Source of the DNA: Halomonas sp. MCCC 1A13316
GTDB taxonomy: Bacteria; Pseudomonadota; Gammaproteobacteria; Pseudomonadales; Halomonadaceae
DNA: 64,000 nt
Assembly (NCBI RefSeq): GCF_014931605.1
Contig: NZ_CP053382.1
Span: 2,666,001 to 2,730,000 of the forward strand
Direction: 5' to 3'
Within the stretch, counting starts at the first letter, position 1. Each line of letters starts with the position of its first letter. The notes below the pieces were generated by a model. That model was not told the origin of the DNA. It did not search any database and worked only from the letters and a program-made list of their open reading frames with translations. The position numbers and the translations under genes were made by a program. Below, piece by piece: positions 36,100-45,351 of the stretch.

Positions 36100-37524
36100 T
36101 TAGACGACCGAACCGCCTCGCGCCAGATCGAGCTCATCGGGGAACCGCGGCGGAAAAGCCGATAGATAGGCGTGGCTGACCCTCAGGATCCGCGCATCAT
36201 CATGCTTGCCGCCCGCCAGTTGGAACCCCACAGGCAGGCCGCTCGACGTGAAGCCGCAGGGAACGGAGGCAGCAGGCTGCTGACTGAGGTTGAAGGGATA
36301 GGAAAACGGCGCCCACTCCTCCCAGTCGCGCATGCCGGTGCCCGGCGGCACGTCGTGATTGAGAGGAAAGGGACGCACCGCCACCGACGGTGTCATGACC
36401 AAGTGGTAGCACTGGTTGAAATGTTCGAGCCTCTCCGTCAGGCGCGCCCTCTCCTTCAGGGCATAGAACATGTCCAGTGCACTCAACTGCTCGGCCCGTT
36501 TCGCATCGGCCACCAGGCCGGAGTCGAGCAGTCGGCGCTGCCGCTCGCCGTGCTCTCGATACAGTGCAAGCGAAGCAGTGAACCAGAGCGTATTGAAGAT
36601 ACGTATGGGCGACTCGAAACCAGGGTCCACCTCTTCCACCTCGGCGCCGAGCTCCGCGAGCCGACAGGCTGCCTGGCGTACGCATTCGGCCACCTCGGAC
36701 TCTACCCGGGCATAGCCCAACGTGGGTGAATAGGCGATACGCATGCCCTCGAGCCCTTGACCAAGCTCTTCCCCCCAGTCGTGGGGCTGACCACGCAAGG
36801 CGTAGGGGTCTCGATAGTCGTAGCGTCCTATCACGTTCAGCATGCGCGCCGCATCGGCCACGGTTCGAGTCAATGGACCCAAGTGGGAAAGCGAGGCTTC
36901 CTTCGCGCGCGGCCACTCCGGCACCCAGCCAAAGGTGGGCTTGAAGCCAAACACACCGCAGAATGATGCGGGTATGCGGATCGAACCGCCTGAATCGCCC
37001 CCTTGGTGCAGCACGCCCATATTGAGCGCCGCCGCCGCCGCCGCGCCGCCCGAAGAGCCCCCCGGCGTCAGTCTGGTGTCCCATGGATTGCTCGTCGCGC
37101 CGAAGACGCGATTATCGGTAATGGCCTTCCAGCCGAATTCCGGCGTATTGGTCTTGCCCAGGATGACCGCTCCCGCCTCGCGCAGCATGCGCGCCGGCGG
37201 GGAATCCCGTTCACAGGGAGCGTCCGACTCCGTCAGCGACCCCTTGCGCGCCGGCAGGCCGACGGACTCGGTCAGATCCTTCAATGAGACAGGAACGCCA
37301 TCGATGGGGCTGAAAGCTCGGCCTTCGCGCCAGCGCCGGGTCGAGGCCTCGGCAGCCGCCTGTGCACCCTCCCTGTCGACCAGTACGTATGCATTGACCC
37401 GATCGTTGAATCGATCGATTCGCTCGAGAGCAGCTCTCGTTGCCTCCAGGGGTGAAGCCGCGCCGCTTTCGAAAAGCTGCCGAAGCTGCCCTGCATCCAT
37501 AGTGCCGAGATCGGTATCGCTCAC
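36100..37524 (-). CDS. Amidase signature family hydrolase
   Basis: This is a 474-residue cytoplasmic amidase-signature enzyme. The Ser-cisSer-Lys triad is visible: Lys in PVSLKDLTES (about residue 80), the Gly/Ser-rich GGSSGGAAAAAALN loop, and the nucleophile region QGGDSGGSIRIPASFCGVFG. FKPTFGWVP follows, as in aryl-amidase and GatA relatives. It is not linked to gatB/gatC, so tRNA amidation is unlikely and it probably hydrolyses a small amide; the substrate cannot be deduced. It ends near the convergent degenerate GGDEF-EAL gene. Confidence 0.88.
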   Translation of the reverse strand: MSDTDLGTMDAGQLRQLFESGAASPLEATRAALERIDRFNDRVNAYVLVDREGAQAAAEASTRRWREGRAFSPIDGVPVSLKDLTESVGLPARKGSLTESDAPCERDSPPARMLREAGAVILGKTNTPEFGWKAITDNRVFGATSNPWDTRLTPGGSSGGAAAAAALNMGVLHQGGDSGGSIRIPASFCGVFGFKPTFGWVPEWPRAKEASLSHLGPLTRTVADAARMLNVIGRYDYRDPYALRGQPHDWGEELGQGLEGMRIAYSPTLGYARVESEVAECVRQAACRLAELGAEVEEVDPGFESPIRIFNTLWFTASLALYREHGERQRRLLDSGLVADAKRAEQLSALDMFYALKERARLTERLEHFNQCYHLVMTPSVAVRPFPLNHDVPPGTGMRDWEEWAPFSYPFNLSQQPAASVPCGFTSSGLPVGFQLAGGKHDDARILRVSHAYLSAFPPRFPDELDLARGGSVV

Positions 37525-37612
37525 GAGAACCTCCCTTTTTCCAGTGAGACTTCCTACGATTGTGGGGAAGAAACATCCCGCTGGGCAAACTAGAGGCTTC
37601 GCGACGCAGCGA

Positions 37613-38584
37613 TTAGCGTTGGTGGCGCTGGCTCATCATCCAACTTATCGATGCCACGACAGTTGCCGCCGACGCCACTGCCAGCATGCGCCGGCGCAGA
37701 CGTGGCGAGCGAAAGCGGCCATCGATGCGCCGCTCTCCTCGAGGAGGCGCGAACAGGTTCCCCGGCGATTCGGACTGCGGCCGTGCGCGGCCCAGCGAGG
37801 CATCCACCAGGCTGGCATTGAGCGTACTGTAGCCGGGCAACCATTGCGCAAACAGCGACATCACGGCGGGCAAACCGACGTAGACGCTAGGCCGCGGATG
37901 CCTCGCCAACCCTACGATGGCCCGCGCCGTACGCCGTGGGTCGTAGACCGGCGGCACGGGCTTGACGACACGACCCGTATAGTTCGCCCCATCCCGGAAA
38001 CCCGGCGTATCCATGACGGAGGGGAAGACATTGCAGACATGGATGTTCGGCCAATCACGCAACTCGCCACGCAGGCTCTCGCCAAAGGCGCGCAAGCCGA
38101 ACTTCGCGGCGCTGTAAGAGGCGGCATAGGGCTGTGGCGCCCACCCCCCCAGTGAGACGTTATTGATGAGAATGCCGTACGCCTGCCGTTTGAAGTACGG
38201 CAGCACCGCATGGGCACCTCGCAAACCGCCCAGCAGGTCGGTCTGCAATACCTGCTCATGCACCTCGCGAGGCACTTCCTCGAACGGTCCCAACGCACCG
38301 ACCCCAGCGTTGTTGACCCAGACATCGATACGGCCTGCCGTATCGAACGCATTCCTGGCAACTCGCTCCATGTCGTCGGGCTGGCTGACGTCGGCAACGA
38401 CGATCCGGGCCTGACCGCCCAGGCGGTGACACGTCTCGGCTACATCGTGAAGAGCCTGACGGTCGCGGGCGACGAGGAACAGTGCGGCACCACATCGCGC
38501 GAACTCTTGGGCAGCAGCTCGGCCAATGCCACTCGAAGCGCCTGTCAACACGACTACCGCATCGCGCAAATCATTTGTACGCAT
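37613..38584 (-). CDS. Short-chain dehydrogenase/reductase
   Basis: This is a 323-residue SDR. The start at 38584 (MRTNDLRDAVVVLTGASSGIG) follows a GGGAGGAG ribosome binding site. It has the cofactor motif TGASSGIG near residue 14, the NNAG motif (VWVNNAGVG) and the catalytic Ser with YSAAK. A basic C-terminal tail (about 290-323) ends in a hydrophobic stretch (MLAVASAATVVASISWMM), suggesting membrane attachment. The substrate is unknown. The amidase gene downstream is on the same strand and may be co-transcribed. Confidence 0.88.
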   Translation of the reverse strand: MRTNDLRDAVVVLTGASSGIGRAAAQEFARCGAALFLVARDRQALHDVAETCHRLGGQARIVVADVSQPDDMERVARNAFDTAGRIDVWVNNAGVGALGPFEEVPREVHEQVLQTDLLGGLRGAHAVLPYFKRQAYGILINNVSLGGWAPQPYAASYSAAKFGLRAFGESLRGELRDWPNIHVCNVFPSVMDTPGFRDGANYTGRVVKPVPPVYDPRRTARAIVGLARHPRPSVYVGLPAVMSLFAQWLPGYSTLNASLVDASLGRARPQSESPGNLFAPPRGERRIDGRFRSPRLRRRMLAVASAATVVASISWMMSQRHQR

Positions 38585-38772
38585 CCTGACTCCTCCCTGA
38601 TGGCGCCCACACCGGGCCGGCAACAGCCCGGTGCCGCCAGCATTTCCGACCGTGCCCATAACGTAGACGACGGAGCGTGAGAATGACGTAGCGTGAACAG
38701 CCAACTTTGTATCTTTGGGTATCAAGGGGCTAACCTTGGTTAATAAATGCGCAATACGGCAAGGAAATGAAA

Positions 38773-39015
38773 ATGAACAAGGCATTGGTGGCTGCCGCTT
38801 GCGCAGTCGGCATCGGCGCTGGCATCCATCTGCTCAACGATGCAAGGGATCAGGCAGAAACAGTAAACCCGGAGGACTTGTCACCGGATCAGCAGCGCTA
38901 TTGCGAGAACGTCGAACAGTGGTATCGGGAAGAAATGCTTGATGTGGCCCCCAAGTGGCGTCTAGGTCATCCTGACGAACAGGGCACATATACTCAATGG
39001 TGTGCAGAAAGGTAG
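38773..39015 (+). CDS. Small exported protein of unknown function
   Basis: This is an 80-residue protein starting MNKALVAAACAVGIGAGIHLL, a basic residue followed by a hydrophobic stretch that looks like a signal peptide or membrane anchor. The remainder is hydrophilic with two cysteines (RYCENVEQWYREE and YTQWC) that could form a disulfide. AAGGAA lies 6 bases before the chosen ATG; an ATG two codons upstream is also open. I do not recognise the family. It stands alone, divergent from the SDR gene and ending beside the tRNA-Ala terminator. Confidence 0.6.
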   Translation: MNKALVAAACAVGIGAGIHLLNDARDQAETVNPEDLSPDQQRYCENVEQWYREEMLDVAPKWRLGHPDEQGTYTQWCAER

Positions 39016-39037
39016 AGGTACCAGCGACATAGACACG

Positions 39038-39070
39038 AAAAAGCCGCCTGGCGCGGTGCGCCAAGCGGCT
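39038..39070 (-). terminator. Intrinsic terminator of tRNA-Ala
   Basis: The minus strand AGCCGCTTGGCGC, ACC, GCGCCAGGCGGCT has a 13-bp stem with one mismatch and is followed by TTTTT. It lies 18 bp past the tRNA 3' end. Confidence 0.92.
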
Positions 39071-39087
39071 GATTCATAATATTTCGT

Positions 39088-39163
39088 TGGTGGAGCCTAG
39101 CGGGATCGAACCGCTGACCTCAACACTGCCAGTGTTGCGCTCTCCCAGCTGAGCTAAGGCCCC
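39088..39163 (-). tRNA. tRNA-Ala (GGC anticodon)
   Basis: This is a 76-nt cloverleaf with acceptor GGGGCCT/AGGCTCC that includes the G3-U70 wobble diagnostic of alanine tRNA. The anticodon loop is CTGGCAG (anticodon GGC), the T loop is TTCGATC, and the 3' CCA is encoded. It is a single-gene unit with its own promoter and terminator. Confidence 0.97.
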
Positions 39164-39193
39164 ACACGCCCTCGACCTGCGAGAACGAGGCGT

Positions 39194-39222
39194 ATCGTAC
39201 CTATCACAGCCAAGCTCGTCAA
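39194..39222 (-). promoter_or_regulatory. Sigma-70 promoter of tRNA-Ala
   Basis: On the minus strand TTGACG, 17 bases, TACGAT precedes the tRNA by about 30 bp. Confidence 0.7.
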
Positions 39223-39416
39223 TAGTACGCACGAGAACATGCGCTTCGTTGATAGAAAGCGGGAATCGGGATGCTCGTTCAATTTCCCTTGCCTCATGAG
39301 TATGGCAAGCTTGCACCTAAATATGCCGAAGGCTCGGCGATGAAGAGCCTAGCCCCGAGTTCAAGCTCCGCCGCGACTGTCTTTTCGTCGCCGCCAGCTA
39401 TCCGCAATGACGAGGA

Positions 39417-40073
39417 ATGTCAGTCTTGATCAAGGTGCTCATTGTCGATGACCATCACCTGGTTCGCACCAGTCTCGCTCGCTTGCTCGAGAACGAAGAG
39501 GATATAGATGTGCTGGGCGAAGCCGCCAGCGGCGAGGAAGCCATCACCCTATGTCGCGAGCTCGAGCCGGATGTCATTCTCATGGACCTGCGTATGCCAG
39601 GTATCGGCGGTCTTGAAGCAACTCGAAAAATCATGCGTAACAATACCGATGTGCGCATTCTGGCCCTTACCGGCTTCATGGAAGACAATTTCGCACAGCG
39701 AATGCTCGATGCCGGTGCTGGCGGCTTCATCAGCAAGGACACCCAGGTACCGGACATGGTCGACGCCATCCGCAGCGTATTCGCCGGGCATCGCTACATC
39801 AGCCCCGACATCGCGCAGCGCCTGGTCCTCTCGCGTTTCGACTCGGAGGAGAACCCATTCGACAAGCTCTCGCAGCGCGAACTGCAAGTGGCCATGATGA
39901 TCGTCAACTGCCAGCGGGTCTCGGAAATCTCCGATCGGCTGTTCCTCAGCCCCAAAACCGTCAACACCTATCGCTACCGGATTTTCGAGAAGCTTGGCGT
40001 CGAAACCGACGTGGAACTCACCCACTTGGGGCTTAAGCACGGCCTCATTGAAGGATTCGACACCGCCAACTGA
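39417..40073 (+). CDS. gacA: GacA/UvrY-type response regulator
   Basis: This is a 218-residue NarL/FixJ-family regulator. It has a receiver domain (about 5-120) with acidic pocket VDDHH, phospho-acceptor Asp in VILMDLRMPG (about residue 57) and Lys in FISKDT, and a LuxR-type HTH (about 148-205, LSQRELQVAMMIV to SPKTVNTYRYRIFEKLGV). Gene order gacA-uvrC-pgsA is the classic GacA/UvrY neighbourhood. In relatives GacA activates RsmY/Z-type sRNAs controlling motility and biofilm; that role here is inferred. The cognate kinase is not in the window. Confidence 0.93.
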   Translation: MSVLIKVLIVDDHHLVRTSLARLLENEEDIDVLGEAASGEEAITLCRELEPDVILMDLRMPGIGGLEATRKIMRNNTDVRILALTGFMEDNFAQRMLDAGAGGFISKDTQVPDMVDAIRSVFAGHRYISPDIAQRLVLSRFDSEENPFDKLSQRELQVAMMIVNCQRVSEISDRLFLSPKTVNTYRYRIFEKLGVETDVELTHLGLKHGLIEGFDTAN

Positions 40074-40102
40074 AGGCACGCTTCTGGTAACCTATTGCTT
40101 CC

Positions 40103-41938
40103 ATGCAAGACAGCCAGAGCGCCATGACCTTCGACCCGAGGCAGTTCCTTGCCAACCTCACGCAAGCCCCCGGCATTTACCGGATGCTGGATGAGCGCGG
40201 TGACACCCTCTATGTAGGCAAGGCCAAGCGGCTAAAGGCTCGCCTGGCCAGCTACTTTCGCGGCGCACTCAATACCAAGACCCAGGCCATGGTGTCTCGC
40301 ATCGCTGACGTCCAGGTCACGGTGACGCGCAGTGAAATCGAGGCCTTGCTGCTCGAGCAGACCTTGATCAAGGAGCTCCGGCCGCCTTACAACATCCTGC
40401 TGCGCGACGACAAGTCGTATCCTTTCGTCTTCGTCAGCGATCGCCATCCCTACCCCGCACTCGAGTACAAGCGTGCCCGCAGGCGCCACGACGATGGACG
40501 CTACCTCGGCCCTTACCCAAGCAGTGGCGCGGTACGGGAAAGTCTCTCGCTGATGCAGAAGATCTTCCGCATACGCAACTGTGAGGACAGTGTCTTTTCC
40601 CATCGCACACGCCCCTGCCTGCAGTACCAGATCCAGCGCTGCAGCGCGCCCTGCGTGGATTACATCAGCGAAGCCGACTATCGGCGCGACCTGGAGCATG
40701 CCGTGATGTGTCTCGAAGGCCGCAGCGAGCAGGTCACGCAGGAACTGACCGAGGCCATGGAAGCCGCCAGCCGTGACCTGGCATTCGAGGACGCCGCCCG
40801 CTTGCGCGATCAGATCCAGCACCTGCGCCAGCTCCAGCAGCGTCAGTTCGTCGATACCGAAGGCGGCGACGCCGATGTATTTGCCTTGGCCGAACGCGAA
40901 GGTGCGCTGTGCATCTCGGTTCTCGCGGTACGTCAGGGGCGACTGCTGGGAGCTCGTCACCACTCGCCAGACAACGGCTTGGGCCTTGAGGCCTCAGAGC
41001 TGCTGGGAGAATTCGTCAGCCAGTACTATCTTGGCCAAGGTCGCGAGATTCCTCGCGAAGTGATCAGCAGCCTGCCGCTCCCCGACGACAATATTCTGGA
41101 AAGCGCTCTGGGCAGCCGGGCCGAGCGACGCGTACGCGTGACCCACAAGGTCCGCGGCCATCGCAGCCAATGGCTCGAACTGGCACGCACCAACGCCGAG
41201 CAGCAATTGGCCAGTCGCCTTGCCAGCCAGAATGAACTCGACCGCCGCTTCGATTCGCTGCAGAAAGCCCTGGCGCTCGAGACGACTATCGAGCGACTCG
41301 AATGCTTCGACATCAGCCACAGCCATGGCGAAGCGACAGTAGCCTCATGCGTGGTGTTCGACCGCAATGGCCCGCGGAAGTCGGACTACCGGCGCTTCAA
41401 TATCGAAGGCGTGACTGCCGGCGACGACTATGCCGCCATGCGCCAGGCGCTGAGCCGGCGCTTTCGCCGCCTCGCCGAGGGTGAAGGACCCACGCCGGAC
41501 ATTTTGCTGCTGGATGGCGGCAAGGGGCAGCTCAATCTGGCACACCAGGTACTGGGCGAGCTGGAACTCGGCAACATCCGTCTGCTTGGCGTGGCCAAGG
41601 GCACCACACGCAAGGCCGGCCTCGAAACGCTTTTCATCGAGACCGTCGACCGCACCCTCGACCTGCCGACGGCATCGCCGGCCCTGCACCTGATCCAGCA
41701 CGTGCGGGACGAGGCCCACCGCTTTGCCATTACCGGGCACCGCAACCGCCGCGACAAGGCCCGCCGCAGCTCCGCGCTGGAAGATATCGAGGGTATCGGC
41801 CCCAAGCGCCGCCGGGAGCTGCTGCGATTTTTCGGCGGGCTGCAGGGCGTCAAGCAGGCAAGCCGAGAAGAACTCGCCCGCGTGCCGGGCATCAGCGCCA
41901 CCTTGGCAGAGACGATTCATCGCTCCCTGCATGGATGA
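40103..41938 (+). CDS. uvrC: Excinuclease ABC subunit C
   Basis: UvrC makes both incisions in nucleotide excision repair. The 611-residue protein has an N-terminal GIY-YIG nuclease (APGIYRML then TLYVGKAKRLKARL), a Cys-rich segment (NCEDSVFSHRTRPCLQYQIQRCSAPC), a UVR domain (LAFEDAARLRDQIQHLRQLQ), the RNase H-like nuclease (ECFDISHSHGEATVASCVVF) and C-terminal helix-hairpin-helix motifs. Met8 (ATG at 40124) matches the usual N-terminus length better and is a plausible true start. It is downstream of gacA. Confidence 0.97.
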   Translation: MQDSQSAMTFDPRQFLANLTQAPGIYRMLDERGDTLYVGKAKRLKARLASYFRGALNTKTQAMVSRIADVQVTVTRSEIEALLLEQTLIKELRPPYNILLRDDKSYPFVFVSDRHPYPALEYKRARRRHDDGRYLGPYPSSGAVRESLSLMQKIFRIRNCEDSVFSHRTRPCLQYQIQRCSAPCVDYISEADYRRDLEHAVMCLEGRSEQVTQELTEAMEAASRDLAFEDAARLRDQIQHLRQLQQRQFVDTEGGDADVFALAEREGALCISVLAVRQGRLLGARHHSPDNGLGLEASELLGEFVSQYYLGQGREIPREVISSLPLPDDNILESALGSRAERRVRVTHKVRGHRSQWLELARTNAEQQLASRLASQNELDRRFDSLQKALALETTIERLECFDISHSHGEATVASCVVFDRNGPRKSDYRRFNIEGVTAGDDYAAMRQALSRRFRRLAEGEGPTPDILLLDGGKGQLNLAHQVLGELELGNIRLLGVAKGTTRKAGLETLFIETVDRTLDLPTASPALHLIQHVRDEAHRFAITGHRNRRDKARRSSALEDIEGIGPKRRRELLRFFGGLQGVKQASREELARVPGISATLAETIHRSLHG

Positions 41939-42007
41939 TAACGTCCGGTACAGATAGAATGGGGCCCACTTAGGCTTTTCCGTTCCAAGGCAAGGACCCC
42001 CCGTCAC

Positions 42008-42556
42008 ATGAACATCCCCAACATCCTGACGCTGGCTAGAATCGCCTTCATCCCGCTGCTGGTGGTGTTCTTCTATCTCCCTTATGCCTGGAGCATGCCG
42101 GTGGCTGCCGGTCTCTTCGCACTGGCCTCTGTCACCGACTGGCTCGATGGCTACCTGGCACGGCGCTGGAACCAGTCCACTCCTTTCGGCGCTTTTCTCG
42201 ACCCGGTGGCGGACAAACTGATGGTGGCCGTGGCCCTGGCCCTACTCATCGAGCGCTACGATAGCATCTGGCTGACCTTGCCGGCCCTGGTAATCATCGG
42301 ACGTGAAATCGTGATCTCGGCGCTACGCGAATGGATGGCCGAGATGGGCAAGCGAGGCAGCGTAGCCGTCTCCTGGCTGGGCAAGGTGAAGACAACGCTG
42401 CAGATGGTCGCCCTGCTGCTGCTGCTGGCCTTCGCTCCGGGAACTCAGTTGGCCCTGGTCGGGATTTTCACCCTGCACGTCGCTGCCATCATGACGCTCT
42501 GGTCAATGTATATATACTTGCGCGCTGCCTGGCCCCACCTGTCTCGGGCGATGTAG
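42008..42556 (+). CDS. pgsA: CDP-diacylglycerol-glycerol-3-phosphate phosphatidyltransferase
   Basis: PgsA makes phosphatidylglycerophosphate from CDP-diacylglycerol. The 182-residue inner-membrane enzyme has [20 protein letters not shown] at the start and the CDP-alcohol transferase motif [24 protein letters not shown] with all four Asp residues. There are several membrane helices. It follows uvrC by about 70 bp and precedes the tRNA cluster, as in Pseudomonas and relatives. Confidence 0.96.
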   Translation: MNIPNILTLARIAFIPLLVVFFYLPYAWSMPVAAGLFALASVTDWLDGYLARRWNQSTPFGAFLDPVADKLMVAVALALLIERYDSIWLTLPALVIIGREIVISALREWMAEMGKRGSVAVSWLGKVKTTLQMVALLLLLAFAPGTQLALVGIFTLHVAAIMTLWSMYIYLRAAWPHLSRAM

Positions 42557-42583
42557 AAGCATGCTCCCGGCGTCATCAAGTGA

Positions 42584-42611
42584 TTGACATTAACGAGCTT
42601 ATCCGTATAAT
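42584..42611 (+). promoter_or_regulatory. Sigma-70 promoter of the tRNA-Gly/Cys/Leu cluster
   Basis: A perfect TTGACA and a perfect TATAAT are separated by 16 bp and end 15 bp before tRNA-Gly. Confidence 0.9.
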
Positions 42612-42626
42612 TCGCTCTCGAGTCGA

Positions 42627-42701
42627 GCGGGAATAGCTCAGTGGTAGAGCATCGCCTTGCCAAGGCGAGGGTCGGGAGTTCGAATCTCCTTTCCCGCTCC
42701 A
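42627..42701 (+). tRNA. tRNA-Gly (GCC anticodon)
   Basis: This is a 75-nt tRNA with acceptor GCGGGAA/TTCCCGC, anticodon loop TTGCCAA (anticodon GCC), T-loop TTCGAAT and an encoded CCA. It is the first gene of a three-tRNA cluster. Confidence 0.97.
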
Positions 42702-42714
42702 AACGACTCATAGA

Positions 42715-42788
42715 GGCTGGATGGCAGAGTGGTCATGCAGCGGACTGCAACTCCGTGTACGCCGGTTCGATTCCGACTCCAGCCTCCA
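42715..42788 (+). tRNA. tRNA-Cys (GCA anticodon)
   Basis: This is a 74-nt tRNA with acceptor GGCTGGA/TCCAGCC, discriminator U as required for cysteine, anticodon GCA in CTGCAAC, and an encoded CCA. Confidence 0.97.
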
Positions 42789-42827
42789 TTTCTTGACCCC
42801 TTTCAGCTGCCTGCTCGAAACCGTGCC

Positions 42828-42914
42828 GCCCGGATGGCGAAATTGGTAGACGCAAGAGACTTAAAATCTCTCGGTGGCAACACCGTGCCGGTTCGAGCCC
42901 GGCTCCGGGCACCA
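42828..42914 (+). tRNA. tRNA-Leu (TAA anticodon)
   Basis: This is an 87-nt class II tRNA with acceptor GCCCGGA/TCCGGGC. The anticodon loop is CTTAAAA (anticodon TAA), with a long variable arm (CGGTGGCAACACCG region) and an encoded CCA. Confidence 0.97.
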
Positions 42915-43001
42915 GGCTCTTCGCTATCCCCTCGCTCCTATCCAGCCGGACACCTTTACGGCATGCTGGCTGTTGCATAACAGGCTTCAGCGAGAACGCG
43001 C

Positions 43002-44597
43002 ATGGCTCCTAGCACCCCGACTCGTAGCGAACACGATGTATTGGTGATCGGCGGAGGCGTTGCCGGCCTGACCCTGGCCCTGCACGTCGCCGAGACACGC
43101 CGCGTCACCCTGGTGCGTCCTGCCAGCGACGATCAGGGTGCCAGCCGCTGGGCTCAGGGCGGCATTGCCGCCGTACTCTCCCCCCAGGACGACTTCGAGG
43201 CCCACGTGGCGGATACGCTGGTGGCCGGCGATGGCCTATGCGACGAGCGGGCCGTGCGCTTCACCGTCGAGCAAGGGCCCACTGCCATCGAGTGGCTATT
43301 GTCACTCGGCGTGCCGTTCACTCGCGATGACAGCCCAAGCGCCAGCTACCCCTACCACCTGACTCGGGAAGGCGGTCATGGCGCCCGTCGCATCATCCAT
43401 GCCGAAGATGCCACCGGGCGTGCCGTGCTCGACACCCTCAAGGCCCATGTCCAGGCACATCCGGCGATCACCATCCGCGACGACCTCGTCGCCATTGGCC
43501 TGCTGGCCGACACGGAGAAGCACTGTCGCGGTGCTCGCTGCCTGGACGAGCGCAGCCAGCTACTGGAACTGCTGGCCAGCGATACCGTACTGGCGACCGG
43601 CGGCGCCAGTGGCGTCTACCGGCATACCACCAGCCCACACCCGGCCAGCGGCGAAGGCATGATGATGGCGGCCGAGCTGGGAGCCGAGCTGATGAACCTC
43701 GAGTTCCAGCAGTTTCACCCTACCTGTCTCTACGACCCGGACGGCCCGCCTTTCCTGATCAGCGAAGCGGTTAGAGGTGAAGGTGGACGGCTTTACAGCA
43801 CGGACGGTCGACGCTTCATGCTCGCACTGGACGAGCGTGCCGAACTGGCGCCACGCGATATCGTCGCCCGCGCCATCGATGCCGAGATGCAGCGTACCGC
43901 CTCACCTCATGTATGGCTCGACGTGACCCATCTCGGTGAGACATCCATTCGCCATCACTTCCCGACCATTCATAGCCACTGCCTGAGCCGCGGGCTGGAC
44001 ATTACTCGACAGCCGATTCCCGTCGTGCCCGCTGCCCACTACAGCTGCGGCGGTATCGCCACCGACCTTGATGGCAGTTCCAGCGTGCCGCACCTGTACG
44101 CCATCGGTGAAGTCGCCTGCACGGGGCTGCACGGCGCCAATCGCATGGCCAGCAACTCGCTGTTGGAATGCCTGGTTTACGCGCGCAGCTGTGCCGCCAA
44201 GCTGGCACTCAGCCATGCTCCAGCCACGGCGCCGCTGTCAGCAGGCAACTGGGGTGGAAATCAGGTGGCAGCCCAGCAGATCCAGCAGTGGCGCAAGACA
44301 ATGCGTGACATCATGAGCCGCCACGTGGCGATCGTTCGTCGCGACGCGGGCCTCGATACCGCAGCAAGAGAACTGAGTGAGCTGAGTCGGGAAGTGGAAG
44401 CCGTACTCGCCAGCGCTGCACCCAGCGCAGCGCTGGCGAGTCTATGGCATGCCGTCAGGCTGGCCTGCCTGACGGTTCTGGCGGCTCGCCAGCGCCGTGA
44501 GTCACGCGGCCTGCACTTCAATCCGGACTGCCAGCCCCATCACCTGTCGCCCCAGCCTTCGAGACTCCACATGGACGACCTTTCGCACCCAGCCTGA
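43002..44597 (+). CDS. nadB: L-aspartate oxidase
   Basis: NadB oxidises L-aspartate to iminoaspartate, the first step of de novo NAD synthesis. The 531-residue flavoprotein has an N-terminal FAD dinucleotide motif (DVLVIGGGVAGLTLAL) and SRWAQGGIAAVL. The active-site regions HPTCLYDP, SEAVRGEGGRL and VVPAAHYSCGGI are present, and GANRMASNSLLECLV binds FAD. It lies downstream of the tRNA cluster and is convergent with ygfX. Confidence 0.96.
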   Translation: MAPSTPTRSEHDVLVIGGGVAGLTLALHVAETRRVTLVRPASDDQGASRWAQGGIAAVLSPQDDFEAHVADTLVAGDGLCDERAVRFTVEQGPTAIEWLLSLGVPFTRDDSPSASYPYHLTREGGHGARRIIHAEDATGRAVLDTLKAHVQAHPAITIRDDLVAIGLLADTEKHCRGARCLDERSQLLELLASDTVLATGGASGVYRHTTSPHPASGEGMMMAAELGAELMNLEFQQFHPTCLYDPDGPPFLISEAVRGEGGRLYSTDGRRFMLALDERAELAPRDIVARAIDAEMQRTASPHVWLDVTHLGETSIRHHFPTIHSHCLSRGLDITRQPIPVVPAAHYSCGGIATDLDGSSSVPHLYAIGEVACTGLHGANRMASNSLLECLVYARSCAAKLALSHAPATAPLSAGNWGGNQVAAQQIQQWRKTMRDIMSRHVAIVRRDAGLDTAARELSELSREVEAVLASAAPSAALASLWHAVRLACLTVLAARQRRESRGLHFNPDCQPHHLSPQPSRLHMDDLSHPA

Positions 44598-44616
44598 GAG
44601 CCATTCGAAGCCTCGA

Positions 44617-45009
44617 TCAACGAGCCAAGGCGCGCCGCAACTGTCGCAGCGCAGCAGGCGAAGCGCTATCGGGCCATAGCCAGGCCCGGCGATGTCCGAT
44701 CTCCAGCGCAATCAGCCAAGGGCCGAGATAGGCGCACCGCAACTCGACGTGAGCGGCCTCGACGGCCGCCGCCGGACGCCATAGCCAGTGCCAGCCGCCG
44801 CCGGCTTTGGGCAGCATCTGCAGTTCACCGCGAGCCTGTCCGCGCCAGAGCCACCAACCCAGCGGCAGGAGCCACGCCAGGGCTACCAGCGTCAGCCAGC
44901 CGGGAGCATGGACCACCACGTCACCGCTGACCGCCAACCCCAGCAGCCACTGGCTGCCCCATGCCAGCCTAGACGGGACGATGCGGATCGTTGTCGGCGT
45001 TCTCGGCAT
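44617..45009 (-). CDS. ygfX: YgfX/CptA-like membrane protein
   Basis: This is a 130-residue protein with two closely spaced hydrophobic segments (about 18-30 and 36-55) and a Trp-rich C-terminal half, as in the YgfX family encoded beside sdhE. In E. coli YgfX has been described as interfering with the cytoskeleton. Sequence conservation is weak, so the name rests on size, topology and its place directly after sdhE. Its ATG overlaps the 3' end of sdhE by 41 bp, indicating coupled translation. Confidence 0.7.
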   Translation of the reverse strand: MPRTPTTIRIVPSRLAWGSQWLLGLAVSGDVVVHAPGWLTLVALAWLLPLGWWLWRGQARGELQMLPKAGGGWHWLWRPAAAVEAAHVELRCAYLGPWLIALEIGHRRAWLWPDSASPAALRQLRRALAR

Positions 45010-45262
45010 GTTCTTGAATCAGCGTCACGATGCGACGAAATTCCGGGGCGGGCTCATCGCGCTGCATCAGCCAGGCGAAAAGATCCTGATCCTCACCCTC
45101 GATGAAGGCACGGTAAGCCGCCTGGTCATCGGCCCCAAGCTGGTCGTAGCAGTGTTCGAGGAAAGGGATCAGCAGCAGGTCGAGTTCCCACATCCCGCGC
45201 CGGGAGTGCCAATAGAGCCGCTTGCGCAAGGCAGCGGCATCGGGGGTATTCGCTTCGCTCAA
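44969..45262 (-). CDS. sdhE: FAD assembly factor SdhE (YgfY/CptB)
   Basis: SdhE promotes covalent flavinylation of SdhA and FrdA. The 97-residue helical protein carries the RGxxE signature (RRGMWELD, about 21-28) and the typical LLIPFLEHCYDQL and YRAFIEGEDQDLFAWLMQRDEP segments. It is the first gene of a two-gene unit with ygfX. Nearby nadB encodes a related flavoprotein, but a functional link is only suggested by position. Confidence 0.93.
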   Translation of the reverse strand: MSEANTPDAAALRKRLYWHSRRGMWELDLLLIPFLEHCYDQLGADDQAAYRAFIEGEDQDLFAWLMQRDEPAPEFRRIVTLIQEHAENADNDPHRPV

Positions 45263-45351
45263 CGTCGGCCTCGATGGTTAGGGGAATGAGCATCCAGTAT
45301 ACCGGAGCCGGAAAAATGCGGCAGTGCTTCGACCCGACTTGTCCATTTTTC

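Noticed and set aside
36155-36162. GCCGATAG resembling a FliA -10 element
   Set aside because: There is no -35 element 11 bp upstream, and it lies within the amidase coding region.
36100-37524. GatA subunit of tRNA amidotransferase
   Set aside because: The amidase signature fits, but gatB and gatC are absent nearby and the middle sequence is closer to general amidases.
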